Shown one piece after another: positions 1-10,520 of a stretch of DNA of 56,837 nucleotides. The notes beneath the pieces were generated by a model. The model had not been told where the DNA came from and ran no database searches. It saw only the letters and a list, made by a program, of their open reading frames with translations. The DNA is taken from contig JANQNU010000042.1 of assembly GCA_028279405.1 (NCBI GenBank), forward strand, positions 1 through 56,837. The letters are read 5' to 3'. The first letter of the stretch is position 1. Each line of letters begins with the position of its first letter. The position numbers and the translations under genes are program-made. Source of the DNA: Phycisphaerae bacterium. Lineage in GTDB: Bacteria; Planctomycetota; Phycisphaerae; UBA1845; Fen-1342.

Positions 1-1456
1 AGTTGATGTCGCCGACCGTGATCGAGCCATCGTCGTTGCAGTCACCATTCAAGGCGTTGCAATCCGGGAACTGGGCGCGGTAGGCGTCCGTATCCGTCAA
101 CGCCAGGACGAACGGGTTGATATCGCCGACACCGACGACACCGTCGCAATTCATGTCACCCGGGAGTTCCGGCGCCGCGCTCGGCACCATCGCCGTCACG
201 AAGACCGAGTTCGGCGTGCCCGGCTTGAACAGCCCGAGCTCGACCTGACCCTCTTCCGGCGCATGCGGCGAGTCGAATCGGAAGTTGTACATCGTGCTCC
301 AGCGAATCGCGTTCGCATTCGCATCGGTCGCGAACGAGGTCGTCGCCCAGGTGAGGTCGCCCGCACCGGAAGCGACCGTGCCCGTCCAGTCAGTCCCGTC
401 GTAGGGCTCGCCACTGTGATAGTGCACATCATGGAAGCCGATATTGGTCGCATCGTCACCATTCGGCACCGAGAACGAACCGACCGAGCGGTCGCTGTTC
501 TGGTTGTGGACCGCGTACTCGTAGTGCCACGTGCCGTTGCCGTTGTCGCTGACCTTGTAACCCAAGTGCAGCAGGCCCTCATTCGGCACCATCACTTCGA
601 CAACCGTAGCGCCCGGATCGAAATCGGCCCAGGCCTGGATCGCCGGCTTCTCGCGCTGCGTCTGGCCGAGCATGCTCATGTTGTAGCCGCCCGTCGGCGA
701 ACCGCTACCGACAACGAACTGGCGATAGGAGGCGTTGTTGAACTGCGTGCCCCAGGCAGCCTCGTCCGTAGTGACGTAGTGGCCTTCGCCAAAGTACAAG
801 GCGCCGCTGTTGAGCGCCGGATTCACGTCCTCGACCGGCACCTGCGCCCGCTTGTAGATCGCGTCACCCGACTGGTTGCGGGCCGTGTGCGGCCAAGGGT
901 ACGCACCCGTGAACGGATTGACCTCGAACTTCGGCCCGAGCCGGCGCTGGCCGCCGTTCAGCGACGTGCCGTACGGGTCGGAGCAACCGATGCCGAGCAC
1001 CTGACCGAGCTGACCGTCGCAAGCGCCGCAGATTCCGTTGTTGATGGTGGCGAAGGAGTGCTTCAGCCACGACTGGCCGATCTGCTCCATGACACCGTCC
1101 TTCAGACGGTACAGGTTCTGGGCGATGACCGGGTGCCGATTGGTGCCATCGAACCAATCCGCTCGGAAGTCACCGATGTTGCACGAGGTGGTCCCGATGG
1201 AGTACGCGGACATGTAGACGCCCGGCTCGACCTCGAGGGCGCCGTAATGCCGAACACCATTCAGGTCGCCGACGATGACGTCCGGCCCGATCTCAATGCC
1301 GAGCGCTGCGCCCTCGGACCGTGCAGCCGCGGTCGCCATGTCGCCGGCAGTCTCCTGCTGCCCATCGGCCTTGGTAACCGCAACCTGCGGCGTGACCGCC
1401 GACAGCCCATAAAAACACAGAATCATTCCCGCTGGAACCACTAGCCAATTTCGCAT
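1..1456 (-). CDS. Secreted protein with C-terminal dockerin-like module (C-terminus cut by window edge)
   Basis: The minus strand is open from an ATG at 1456 to the window edge, giving 485 codons without a stop. A GGAGG ribosome site lies about 8 bases before the ATG. The N-terminus (MRNWLVVPAGMILCFYGLSA) looks like a signal peptide. The middle, roughly residues 50-430, belongs to no family I recognise; it has a Cys pair (CGAC) near residue 145 and an extracellular-looking composition rich in Gly, Asn and Tyr. The last visible 50 residues are a dockerin-like calcium module: MNCDGVVGVGDINPFVLALT, then a second loop NGDCNDDGSITVGDIN at the edge. By comparison with the copies at 13205 and 44062 only about 10 residues are missing. 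The exported role is inferred from signal peptide and module. The function is unknown. Confidence 0.85.
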   Translation of the reverse strand, partial: MRNWLVVPAGMILCFYGLSAVTPQVAVTKADGQQETAGDMATAAARSEGAALGIEIGPDVIVGDLNGVRHYGALEVEPGVYMSAYSIGTTSCNIGDFRADWFDGTNRHPVIAQNLYRLKDGVMEQIGQSWLKHSFATINNGICGACDGQLGQVLGIGCSDPYGTSLNGGQRRLGPKFEVNPFTGAYPWPHTARNQSGDAIYKRAQVPVEDVNPALNSGALYFGEGHYVTTDEAAWGTQFNNASYRQFVVGSGSPTGGYNMSMLGQTQREKPAIQAWADFDPGATVVEVMVPNEGLLHLGYKVSDNGNGTWHYEYAVHNQNSDRSVGSFSVPNGDDATNIGFHDVHYHSGEPYDGTDWTGTVASGAGDLTWATTSFATDANANAIRWSTMYNFRFDSPHAPEEGQVELGLFKPGTPNSVFVTAMVPSAAPELPGDMNCDGVVGVGDINPFVLALTDTDAYRAQFPDCNALNGDCNDDGSITVGDIN

Positions 1457-1500
1457 GCAGTAACCCTCCAAGGTCACAAAGAGCCTCAAACCTGACGCTG

Positions 1501-1524
1501 AAAAAGAGACTGGATCTATCCAGT
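1501..1524 (-). terminator. Possible terminator behind mdh (or operator of the downstream gene)
   Basis: A perfect inverted repeat, ACTGGAT-AG-ATCCAGT read on the minus strand (1509-1524), is followed on that strand by CTCTTTTT (ending at 1501). It lies between the mdh stop and the start of the next minus-strand gene. The T run fits an intrinsic terminator, but the stem is short and the loop tight, so an operator is also possible. Confidence 0.35.
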
Positions 1525-1616
1525 ATACTCAAACGAGGGGCCAAACCAAGAAACAAATACGAGACCGCGTGTCCGCTACGCAGCAGCGCCCGACGAGCCG
1601 CACAGACGACCGATAA

Positions 1617-2618
<1,002 letters not shown>

Positions 2619-2682
2619 TCACCGACGCGAAGCGCGGAGTTTACACCGAACCGTCGACCTTCGCGAGACGCCCGGCGACACC

Positions 2683-3675
2683 TCAGCCATCGCCGTCGAG
2701 GAGGTCGCCGAGACCGCCGAGGATACTGCCTTCGCCTTTGTGCGACGTGCGGGCGGCGGCCATTCGGCCGGCGAGCCGCGAGAATGGAAGTGATTGCAGC
2801 CAGACGGAACCGGGGCCGGTCAACTCCGCGAAGAAAAGCCCCTCGCCGCCAAACAACGTGTTCTTGAAGCCGCCGACGAAACGGATGTCATAGTTGACGG
2901 TCGGCTGGAACGCCACGAGACAGCCGGTATCGACCTTCAGGGATTGACCGGCCGCGAGATCGTGCTGACAGAGCGTGCCGCCGGCGTGGACAAACGCGAG
3001 CCCATCGCCGCGCAAACGCTGCAGAATGAAACCCTCGCCGCCAAACAAACCGGCCCCGAAACGCTTGGTGAATGCGATGCCGATCTCGACGCCGCGGGCT
3101 GCACACAAGAATGAATCCTTCTGGCAGAGCATCTCGCCGCCGAGTTGCGCGAGGTCCATCGGAACGATCTTGCCGGGATAAGGAGCGGCGAACGCGACCT
3201 GCTGCTTCGCGGGACCGGTTCCGGTGAAGACGGTCATGAACAACGACTCGCCGGTCAGGACGCGCTTGCCGGCCGAGAGCATCTTGCCGAAGATCCCGCT
3301 CTCCTGCCGACTCGGATCGCCGAACTTGGTCTCCATCTTGATGCCGGGCGTCATGTACATCATCGCGCCTGCTTCGGCGATGACCATCTCGCCGGGGTCG
3401 AGTTCGACCTCGACAAACTGCATATCGTCGCCGGTGATCTCGTAGTCAATCTCGTCGGATCGACGACTGACCGGCGTCGGAGGCGGCGCCTGGCTCGTCG
3501 GACCACCTGCGGTGCGCAGCGCGGAGACGTGTCCCGCGGCAATCCAGGAACTCATCCCGGGACCGAAGACCAGCGTCTGATCGCCTTCCAGACCCGGCAA
3601 GCGCGTGATCAGATCGTCACGCGTGATCGGACCGCGCGATTCGCCATTCTCGACATAGTACCACTCGGCAGCCAT
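2683..3675 (-). CDS. GYF_2 domain plus AIM24/TIGR00266-type protein
   Basis: About 330 residues. Residues 1-55 ([20 protein letters not shown] ... [11 protein letters not shown]) form a GYF_2/DUF4339-type domain, often found fused to bacterial membrane or envelope proteins. From about residue 80 the chain matches the AIM24/TIGR00266 beta-sandwich family: [55 protein letters not shown], and a Gly-rich C-terminal sheet. The biochemical role of bacterial AIM24 proteins is not established. I chose the ATG at 3675 because GGGAGGAG sits 5-6 bases before it; an upstream ATG at 3708 adds 11 residues outside the domain and has no comparable site. It is probably a single gene. Confidence 0.85.
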   Translation of the reverse strand: MAAEWYYVENGESRGPITRDDLITRLPGLEGDQTLVFGPGMSSWIAAGHVSALRTAGGPTSQAPPPTPVSRRSDEIDYEITGDDMQFVEVELDPGEMVIAEAGAMMYMTPGIKMETKFGDPSRQESGIFGKMLSAGKRVLTGESLFMTVFTGTGPAKQQVAFAAPYPGKIVPMDLAQLGGEMLCQKDSFLCAARGVEIGIAFTKRFGAGLFGGEGFILQRLRGDGLAFVHAGGTLCQHDLAAGQSLKVDTGCLVAFQPTVNYDIRFVGGFKNTLFGGEGLFFAELTGPGSVWLQSLPFSRLAGRMAAARTSHKGEGSILGGLGDLLDGDG

Positions 3676-3737
3676 TGGATGCTCCTCCCGTGCGGGCGCC
3701 CCTTCCAACGTTCCCCCGTGGATTGTAGCGAACCGGA

Positions 3738-4199
3738 CTACTCGCTCGGACGCATTTCACCGACCTCGCCCGCGGGCGGCGGCGAATCCTGCGTCTGCTC
3801 CGGAATATAGACCGGTACGTAGCCCGCCTGATCCGGCGCGCCGTCGTCACCGGGCAGATCCCGTGTTCGAACGATCGTGTTGCCGTGACCAATGATCGAT
3901 CGACGGATCACCAAGTACGCCGGCACCGTGATCGTGTTCTCTTCGCCCCAGATCTCGACCTTCCCGAGCGTGCAGCCCGCGTCGAACTTGATCTGGTTGC
4001 GGTCCCCGATGATCGATAGTCGACGCACCTGCGAGCCCCGGAGGACATGGATGTTGTTCTCGTGGCCGGTGATGCCGAGGTCGCCGTAGAACTGCTCGGC
4101 GCGCGTCACGCCGCTGCCGACCGTCGCCGCCCCACCCGCACACCCGGTTGCCAATGCCGCAATCGAGCACCAACATACGATGGAGATCCGAGTAAACAT
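3738..4199 (-). CDS. Small lipoprotein with DUF3060-like repeats
   Basis: 153 residues starting [20 protein letters not shown], a signal peptide with lipobox LATG-C near residue 20, so it should be lipid-anchored. The middle shows three short repeats of the pattern G(H/D)(E/R/G)N-x-I, e.g. [41 protein letters not shown], typical of DUF3060-type single-stranded parallel beta repeats. The tail (about 35 residues) is Pro/Gln rich and disordered. The start at 4199 has AGAGG upstream; the longer ORF start at 4259 has no signal peptide directly after it. The function is unknown; a beta-helix-like surface role is inference. Confidence 0.75.
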   Translation of the reverse strand: MFTRISIVCWCSIAALATGCAGGAATVGSGVTRAEQFYGDLGITGHENNIHVLRGSQVRRLSIIGDRNQIKFDAGCTLGKVEIWGEENTITVPAYLVIRRSIIGHGNTIVRTRDLPGDDGAPDQAGYVPVYIPEQTQDSPPPAGEVGEMRPSE

Positions 4200-4364
4200 G
4201 CCAACCTCTGGGAGCCGAAAGACCTTCCGTGGATCGTCGCCGCCAGCGACGCGTGCCAAAACCCAAGACTCGATATTACCGCGTTCGCGCAGCGCTGACC
4301 AGTCGTGTCAGGACCGGGTTAAGGTCTAAGGCGCGCCACTCGCGCTCGCGGCTCGTTCGTCCGA

Positions 4365-7300
4365 TCAGGCGTCGCGCGCGACCACGGGCTGGGTCGCGGC
4401 GGCAGCGGCGTCGCCAACGAAGAACTCGCGGGCAGCCGAGACCAGCGACATCGCGGCCGGAACGACAACGAGCGTACCAATCGTCGAAACCAGCATCCCG
4501 CCCAACATGACAGCGGCCAGACCGCGATAGAGTTCGCTACCCGCACCGGGGATCACCGCGAGCGGAAGCTGACCGACGAACGTCGTCAGGCTGGTCATCA
4601 ACACCGGCCGGGCGCGGACGCGCACCGCTTCGCGGATCGCATCGATTGGGGCCATGCCGTGGCTGCGCATGTGCGTCAGCGATTGGTGTACCAGCAGAAT
4701 CGCGTTGTTCACCACGATACCGATCAGGATCACGAACCCGAGAAAAGTGAGCACGTCCAGCTGCTGCACGGGCTGCGTGTTTGTCAGCAACGTTCCGATC
4801 CGGGCCAGCGTCAGTCCGAGGAACCCGCCGAGAATCGCCATCGGCACGCTGAACATGATCACGAACGGATAGAGCCAGCTCTCGAACAGCGCCGCCATCA
4901 ACAGATAGACGATCAGGATACTGAGAAAGAAGCGGCTCGAGACGATGTTCACGACACTGTCGAAGTTCCACCCGACCCACTCGCCGACCATCGTGTTCCG
5001 TGCCTCGACCAGTTTGTCGGCGTTGCCCGTGAAGCTGATCAGCACGCCGGGCCTGATGGCACCGGCATCGCGAAGCTGAGGGACGATCTCGTCCTCGAGC
5101 AGGTTCATCAGTGTTTCCAGTGCCATCGTCTCCGCCGGCTGGACGCTGAGCGTGACGGCTCGCTGACGCTCGATATGGTTGATCTGCTCGAGCGAGGTCG
5201 TGTCCAGCAAGTCGACGGCGGCTGACAACGGTGCGATCTGACCGCTCGGTGTGAAGATCGGAACCTGGCCGATCGCGCGCGTCGGCCGGTCACGCTGCCC
5301 GGCAACGAGCAGAACGAGATCGACGATATCGCCGTCCGTTTCGCGGTAGTCGCCGACGTAGGCGCCATCGCCACAGGCTTCGACGATGAAGCCGACGTCA
5401 CGCACGGACATCCCGACGTCCGCCGCCCTTTCGCGATTCGGTCGGATCTGCAACTCGGGACGCCCCATCGCAAAATTGGTCGGGCTCGCTTGCGGGTACT
5501 GCGTAAACCGGCGCATGCACTCCCCCTGCAGCGCGGCGGCGGCCTGCGTGACCGCTTCCAGATCGTCGCCGCGCACCTGCACCTCGATGTTGTTCCCGCC
5601 GCCAAACCGGAACAGGCTGCTCTGCTCGAACCCGCCGAACACACCCGGAAGCTGCATCACCGAGCTTGTCAACAACCGCGTCAGCGGCGCGACCTTCGCA
5701 TCATCCTGGCTGGTCGCGCCCATGAAACACGTGTTCCCGAACGCTACGTAGAAAAAGTTCGCGATCGCCGGCGGCGGCGTGTACCACTCGCGGCGCAGCC
5801 GATCGCGCTCGAGCGCCGCCCAAAAGCCGCCCGGCGACTCCTCACTGACCGCCAGCTCGGGAATCCTTCCTTGCGACTCGAGTTCCTTGACGGTCTCGAT
5901 CCAATGCTGATCGAGCGGTCGCTTGCCCGGACTACCCTCGTCGACTTCCCAATACGGAGCTACCACCTGCTCCACGATGGCGCCCATCCGCTGGTACTCG
6001 GGAATGCTATACCCCGGAGGGGTCGCAAGCCCGCCGAAGATCAGGTTGCGATTGCCCGCGGGAAGGTAACTCTTCGGCGGCACCAGCCACGGCGTCAGCA
6101 CGACAACCGCGGCCACCATCCCGACCACCACCACCAATGAAGCAACGCGACTGCGAACAACGACGCCAACCAGCGTGGCGACGATGCCGCGGCGCTGACC
6201 GCCACCCGACGCCGACTCAGAAACGGACGGCACGCGCGTTCCAAGAATGCGCGCCGCGACCGTCGGAATCACGGTGATCGATACGATCAGCGAGAGCGCC
6301 ACGGCAGCCACCGTCGCAACGCTGATATCGCGGAAGAGCTGGCCGGCCTCTTCCCGAACGAAAATCACCGGCACGAAGACGGCAACGGTGGTCAACGTGC
6401 TCGCCAGCACAGCCGACCAGACTTCGTTCGTGCCATCCAACGCCGCCCGGTCCGAGGACTTGCCCAGCTGCTTGTGCCGGAAGATGTTCTCGAGCACGAC
6501 CACCGCATTGTCGACGACCATCCCTACCGCGAACGCCATACCGGCAAGCGAGATGACGTTGATCGTGCGCCCGAGCAGCGTGACGACCAGAAACGTCCCG
6601 ATCACCGAAATCGGAATCGACGCCGCGACGATCAACGTCGCGCGTATGTTACGCAGAAAGAGCAGCAGCACGACGATCGCCAGCGCGCCGCCGTACATGA
6701 TGTTGTTCTGCACCATATCGATGGCCTGGGTGATGTAGATCGTCTCGTCATACACCTGCTTGAGCTCGAGTTTCAGACCACGGCCCTGCAGCACTTCCTC
6801 GTTGATCTGCCGGATCGCCGCGCGCAGCCCTTCCATGACCTGCATGACGTTGGTGCCGGTCTCACGCCGTACCGGAAACGCCAGCACATACTGTCCCATA
6901 CTGCGAACGAACGACCGCGGCCGTTGATGGGTACGCTCTACGTCAGCGACGTCGCGAACGTAAGTCGGCCCCGCCGCCGTGTCCGAGACCACCGTATCGA
7001 GAATTTCCTCCGCCGACGTGTATTGCCCGACCGTACGGATCGCGACATCACGCTTGCCCTGGACACGCGTGCCCGCGGAGATGTTCGCGTTCTGGCCGCG
7101 CAACGCGTCCTCCAGCTGACGGAACGTGAGGCCGCGGGCCGCAAGCCGACCGGCATCGACGCGCACCTGCACCTCACGCTCGCGACCGCCGTAGATGTCG
7201 GTCGAGCCGATGCCGTAGACCCGGTCCAGATAGGGCTTGATCTCGTCCCAGGCAAAATCGCGCAGGGTCGCGACATCGCGATCTTTCCCTTTCTCCGTGT

Positions 7301-7730
7301 AGAGAATCAGCCACGCGATTTCGGAATCGCGCGCTGTGTCCGCGGCGGCGACGCTGGGCTCGTCCATGTCGAGGGGGTAGCCGCTGACGCGGTTGAGCTT
7401 GTCGACCACGTCCCGGAGCGCTTCGTTCTTTTCGATATCGGGGTAGAACTCCAGCACGACGGTAGCGGTGTTGTCGCTGGACGTGCTGGTCATCTTGCGC
7501 AGCCCCTTCACGCTGCGCAGCTGTTCCTCCTGGCGATCAACGATTTCGCGTTCGACTTCCTGGGGATTCGCGCCGCGCCAATTCGTGGTGATCGTCACGA
7601 TCGGCGTATCGACGTTCGGCGTGAGCTGGACCGGGATGGCCAACAACGCCAACAGCCCGAAGAGTACCATGAGGGCCACGCCGACCGACACCCCGACGGG
7701 CCGCGTAATACAGAGTCTGATCAGATTCAC
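4365..7730 (-). CDS. RND-family efflux transporter permease
   Basis: About 1121 residues, normal for AcrB/MexB-type inner-membrane RND permeases. The N-terminus NLIRLCITRPVGVSVGVALM is the first transmembrane helix. The porter-domain start (IPVQLTPNVDTPIVTITTNW) and TM4 motif (GMVVDNAVVVLENI, the proton-relay Asp region) are clear, as is the C-terminal half LMAALFESWLYPFVIMFSVP and IGIVVNNAILLVHQ. I prefer the GTG at 7730 because family members begin MNLI.. and GAGGA lies 9 bases before it; an in-frame ATG at 7856 would add 42 basic residues. No adaptor (membrane fusion) gene adjoins it, and the only TolC in the window is 30 kb away, so its partners are unknown. Substrate unknown. Confidence 0.92.
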   Translation of the reverse strand: MNLIRLCITRPVGVSVGVALMVLFGLLALLAIPVQLTPNVDTPIVTITTNWRGANPQEVEREIVDRQEEQLRSVKGLRKMTSTSSDNTATVVLEFYPDIEKNEALRDVVDKLNRVSGYPLDMDEPSVAAADTARDSEIAWLILYTEKGKDRDVATLRDFAWDEIKPYLDRVYGIGSTDIYGGREREVQVRVDAGRLAARGLTFRQLEDALRGQNANISAGTRVQGKRDVAIRTVGQYTSAEEILDTVVSDTAAGPTYVRDVADVERTHQRPRSFVRSMGQYVLAFPVRRETGTNVMQVMEGLRAAIRQINEEVLQGRGLKLELKQVYDETIYITQAIDMVQNNIMYGGALAIVVLLLFLRNIRATLIVAASIPISVIGTFLVVTLLGRTINVISLAGMAFAVGMVVDNAVVVLENIFRHKQLGKSSDRAALDGTNEVWSAVLASTLTTVAVFVPVIFVREEAGQLFRDISVATVAAVALSLIVSITVIPTVAARILGTRVPSVSESASGGGQRRGIVATLVGVVVRSRVASLVVVVGMVAAVVVLTPWLVPPKSYLPAGNRNLIFGGLATPPGYSIPEYQRMGAIVEQVVAPYWEVDEGSPGKRPLDQHWIETVKELESQGRIPELAVSEESPGGFWAALERDRLRREWYTPPPAIANFFYVAFGNTCFMGATSQDDAKVAPLTRLLTSSVMQLPGVFGGFEQSSLFRFGGGNNIEVQVRGDDLEAVTQAAAALQGECMRRFTQYPQASPTNFAMGRPELQIRPNRERAADVGMSVRDVGFIVEACGDGAYVGDYRETDGDIVDLVLLVAGQRDRPTRAIGQVPIFTPSGQIAPLSAAVDLLDTTSLEQINHIERQRAVTLSVQPAETMALETLMNLLEDEIVPQLRDAGAIRPGVLISFTGNADKLVEARNTMVGEWVGWNFDSVVNIVSSRFFLSILIVYLLMAALFESWLYPFVIMFSVPMAILGGFLGLTLARIGTLLTNTQPVQQLDVLTFLGFVILIGIVVNNAILLVHQSLTHMRSHGMAPIDAIREAVRVRARPVLMTSLTTFVGQLPLAVIPGAGSELYRGLAAVMLGGMLVSTIGTLVVVPAAMSLVSAAREFFVGDAAAAATQPVVARDA

Positions 7731-7963
7731 GCCTTCGATTCCTCGTACCGTATGCCCCACCCGTTTCCACGCCGACCCACGGCGACGTACCGCCGACCGA
7801 GCCGCGCGCTGGGTCATCATAACCGCCTTTCGGGCACGGCGGAGCGCGCACAACATTCAACATTTTGGATTTCTCTACAGGTTACATTTTCGTTGTGGAT
7901 CGGGAACAACGGCGCTAAGGTGCGTACTTCTGCGGACGATCGGTCATCTTGAAGGAGGAACAC

Positions 7964-8887
7964 ATGACCCGGGCTTCTCTCCGCAATTCACTCCGCTCCG
8001 GATTCACGCTCATCGAACTTCTTGTCGTGGTCGGGATCATATCGCTGCTGATCGCGATTCTGCTGCCTTCCCTGCGTGGGGCGCGCGAGCAGGCGCGCTC
8101 GGTCACTTGCCTTTCCAACCTCCGGCAAATCGCCCATGGCTGGCACATGTACGCCGACGAGAATCGCGACATCTCGGTCCCCGGGCGCTATGCCAACGCC
8201 GGCGGCGGGACGTCGAACCCGGCGAACTGGTACGAGGTCGGTAACGGATTGAAGTACCGGCCGCGCTGGATCGCGACGATGGGCAAGTATGTCGGACTGT
8301 TCGCGTTCAACATGCCCAGGACCGACTTCGACCGACAGGACTACGATGGCGGCTCCTACATGTGCCCGACGGTCCCCGACCGGATCGACGAGCGTAACCA
8401 CGCTTACGGATACAACTACCAGTTCCTCGGGAACGCGCGCCGCGCCGCCGGCCGGTTCATCAACTTCCCGGTCAATCGGACGCGGATCAAGATCTTCGGC
8501 ACGACCGTGATGGCCGGCGACAGCTTCGGCACTGCCGCCGGCGTGCCCACAAACCAACGCCTCCCGTACGAGAACGATGGCACCATGTTCGAAGCCAATG
8601 GCAATCACGCCTGGTCGCTCGACCCGCCGCGACTGACGGACAACTCCGACCGCGGCTCCGGCGACGCCGCCAGCCCGCGAACCGCGGTCGACCCGCGGCA
8701 TCGCGGTCGGGCCAACGTTGTCTTCTGCGATGGGCATGGCGAATCCAAGAAGCCGCAAGCACTCGGTTATCGACTGCTGCCCGATGGCGCGTTCGCTACC
8801 ACCGAGGTGTTTCCCGATCCGACCTTCAATATGCTCTTCAGCGGCAGCGGGCGCGACGATGATCCGCCCGTACGACCGGGCTCGTAG
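7964..8887 (+). CDS. Prepilin-type protein with H-X9-DG-like C-terminus
   Basis: 307 residues. Residues 14-40 (SGFTLIELLVVVGIISLLIA) are a class III prepilin signal: cleavage after Gly, Glu at +5, then a hydrophobic helix. The C-terminal part has DPRHRGRANVVFCDGHGESK, the His-x9-Asp-Gly type tail that planctomycetes encode in very many pseudopilin-like copies. The start at 7964 follows a near-perfect AAGGAGGAA; the TTG at 7949 is rejected. Family knowledge says such proteins are processed by prepilin peptidase and likely assembled at or across the inner membrane; individual roles are unknown. Only 4 bases separate it from the amidohydrolase downstream, so they are probably co-transcribed. Confidence 0.93.
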   Translation: MTRASLRNSLRSGFTLIELLVVVGIISLLIAILLPSLRGAREQARSVTCLSNLRQIAHGWHMYADENRDISVPGRYANAGGGTSNPANWYEVGNGLKYRPRWIATMGKYVGLFAFNMPRTDFDRQDYDGGSYMCPTVPDRIDERNHAYGYNYQFLGNARRAAGRFINFPVNRTRIKIFGTTVMAGDSFGTAAGVPTNQRLPYENDGTMFEANGNHAWSLDPPRLTDNSDRGSGDAASPRTAVDPRHRGRANVVFCDGHGESKKPQALGYRLLPDGAFATTEVFPDPTFNMLFSGSGRDDDPPVRPGS

Positions 8888-8891
8888 CACG

Positions 8892-9851
8892 ATGGCCCAC
8901 GAACCGCACAATCGGCTCGGCATCGACTACCGAACAGCACCGACGCGCAAGGTCGCGGTCGGGATCACCGACATCCACTCGCACGTTCGCGACGTCGCGG
9001 GCGGCCGACGGTTCTTCGAAGCCGCCGACCTGTACGGTGTGCAACGGGTTTACACGATGTCGCCGTTGGACGCAGTCGATGACCTGAGCGCCGCGTTCGG
9101 CGATCGACTGCGCTTCATCGCCGTGCCGCGCTGGGACCGGATGCGCGATTCCGCCGACGACGTCCTTGCGCAATGGCCGCATGATCTTGCCGCGTTTCGC
9201 GAGCGCGGCGCTACCATCTGCAAGTTCTGGATGGCGCCGCCCATGCGCGCCCGCTTCGACCTTACGCTGGAGCATCCGTCGGTGCGTCCGGTGATCGACG
9301 CGGCGCTCGACCTCGGCTACGAGTTCATGACGCACATTGCCGACCCCACGATCTGGTGGAAACCCGGAGGGCGCTACGCCGACGAAGCCACCTGGGGCAG
9401 CAAACGCGACCAATACGATCAGCTTGCCTGGTTTCTAGAGTACGTTCAGCCGCGACGGGTGATCGGCGCGCATTTCGGCGGCAATGTCGAAGATCCCGGG
9501 TTTCTGGCAGACTGGCTCGAGCGATATCCCAACTACTACCTCGATACCAGCGCAACCAAATGGATCGTGCGCGAGGTGGCGGCCCGCACGACAGCGGTGC
9601 GCGACCTGGTCGTCGCGCACGCGGACCGCATACTGTTCGGTAGCGATCTCGTCACCGCCCCGCACCATCCCTTCGAGCACTACGCCAGCCGCTATTGGGC
9701 ACACCAGCAGATGTGGGAAACCGACTACGTGGGAGAGAGCCCGATCGAAGACCCGGACGCCGATCCGCCACGACTCGGCGGCATCGATCTCCCGGCGGAT
9801 GTGCTCCGCAAAATCTACCGCGAAAACGCGGACCGCTTCGCGTCAACGTAA
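8892..9851 (+). CDS. Amidohydrolase-family (TIM-barrel) metal-dependent hydrolase
   Basis: 319 residues, the size of amidohydrolase_2-type enzymes. TDIHSHV near residue 27 is the first-strand His-x-His metal pair; FMTHIADPT and VIGAHFGGN supply later barrel-strand His residues, and ILFGSDLVTAPHH near residue 250 supplies the final Asp. These fit a single- or double-metal hydrolase/decarboxylase of the 2-amino-3-carboxymuconate decarboxylase-like group. The substrate cannot be told from sequence. The ATG at 8892 lies 4 bases after the previous stop; a much earlier in-frame start (8718) lies inside the prepilin gene and is rejected. Confidence 0.85.
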   Translation: MAHEPHNRLGIDYRTAPTRKVAVGITDIHSHVRDVAGGRRFFEAADLYGVQRVYTMSPLDAVDDLSAAFGDRLRFIAVPRWDRMRDSADDVLAQWPHDLAAFRERGATICKFWMAPPMRARFDLTLEHPSVRPVIDAALDLGYEFMTHIADPTIWWKPGGRYADEATWGSKRDQYDQLAWFLEYVQPRRVIGAHFGGNVEDPGFLADWLERYPNYYLDTSATKWIVREVAARTTAVRDLVVAHADRILFGSDLVTAPHHPFEHYASRYWAHQQMWETDYVGESPIEDPDADPPRLGGIDLPADVLRKIYRENADRFAST

Positions 9852-9865
9852 ACCGGCGCGCGGGG

Positions 9866-10483
9866 TCAGGCCTTCGGCACAGATACTTCGTAGGGCTCCG
9901 TCACATCGGCATAGTAAGGTCCGCCCAGCCGACCGACGGTCCGCAACTTGTGTGGATCAACGACCTTTTCGTCGGTCAGGATCGCATCGTCGACGTGAAT
10001 GGCAACGATTGTGCCGAAGATGACGGACGACGAGCCCGGTTCCTCGCCGGTCTCTACGATCTGCCGGAGCGTACATTCGATGTTGACCGGCGATTCCGCC
10101 ACGAGTGACGGCGCGACGCGGGTAGCCGGCCTCTTCGTCAGGCCGCTGAAGACGAACTCACTCTCTCCGTACGCCAACTCGGCGGCACAGCGGGCCATCG
10201 GCTCGACGATCTCGCGCGTCACCGTCGCGACCACGAAGTCGCTTGTCTGTTTGACGTTGCGCAGCGTGTCTTTTTCCTCGCGATTCCGATTCAGACCGGG
10301 ACAGACGATCACGACGGGCGGGTTTGCGGATACCATGTTATAGAAACTGAAGGGAGCGAGATTCTCCCGCCCGTCGCTGGAAACCGTCGAAACCAGCGCG
10401 ATCGGCCGCGGGTTGATGAAACCGATGCAAAGCCGGTACACATCGACCCAGGTTGCGTCGTTCGTTGTAAGGTCCAGGTACAT
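9866..10483 (-). CDS. Flavin reductase-like FMN-binding split-barrel protein
   Basis: 205 residues, standard for the DIM6/NTAB flavin reductase-like family. The N-terminus carries INPRPIALVSTVSSDGREN followed by LAPFSFYNMVSANPPVVIVC, the FMN-phosphate-binding strand signature; DTLRNVKQTSDFVVATVT and the C-terminal LGGPYYADV also fit. Such proteins reduce flavin with NAD(P)H or act as FMN-dependent oxidoreductases in the cytosol. It converges with the amidohydrolase (14 bases apart) and is divergent from the phosphoesterase gene, whose start at 10521 lies 38 bases away. The partner oxygenase, if any, is not in view. Confidence 0.88.
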   Translation of the reverse strand: MYLDLTTNDATWVDVYRLCIGFINPRPIALVSTVSSDGRENLAPFSFYNMVSANPPVVIVCPGLNRNREEKDTLRNVKQTSDFVVATVTREIVEPMARCAAELAYGESEFVFSGLTKRPATRVAPSLVAESPVNIECTLRQIVETGEEPGSSSVIFGTIVAIHVDDAILTDEKVVDPHKLRTVGRLGGPYYADVTEPYEVSVPKA

Positions 10484-10520
10484 TCGCTATCCAGTCTTCC
10501 TGATGGCTCTCGAGGCGCTC

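Noticed and set aside
263..1444. 393-codon plus-strand ORF at the start of the window
   Set aside because: It is antisense to the truncated dockerin-type gene (1-1456, minus), which has a signal peptide, ribosome site and a recognisable C-terminal module. The plus ORF is Arg-rich and matches no family.
6474..7952. 492-codon plus-strand ORF
   Set aside because: Antisense shadow of the RND permease caused by high third-position GC; composition (Arg, His, Asp rich) is not protein-like.
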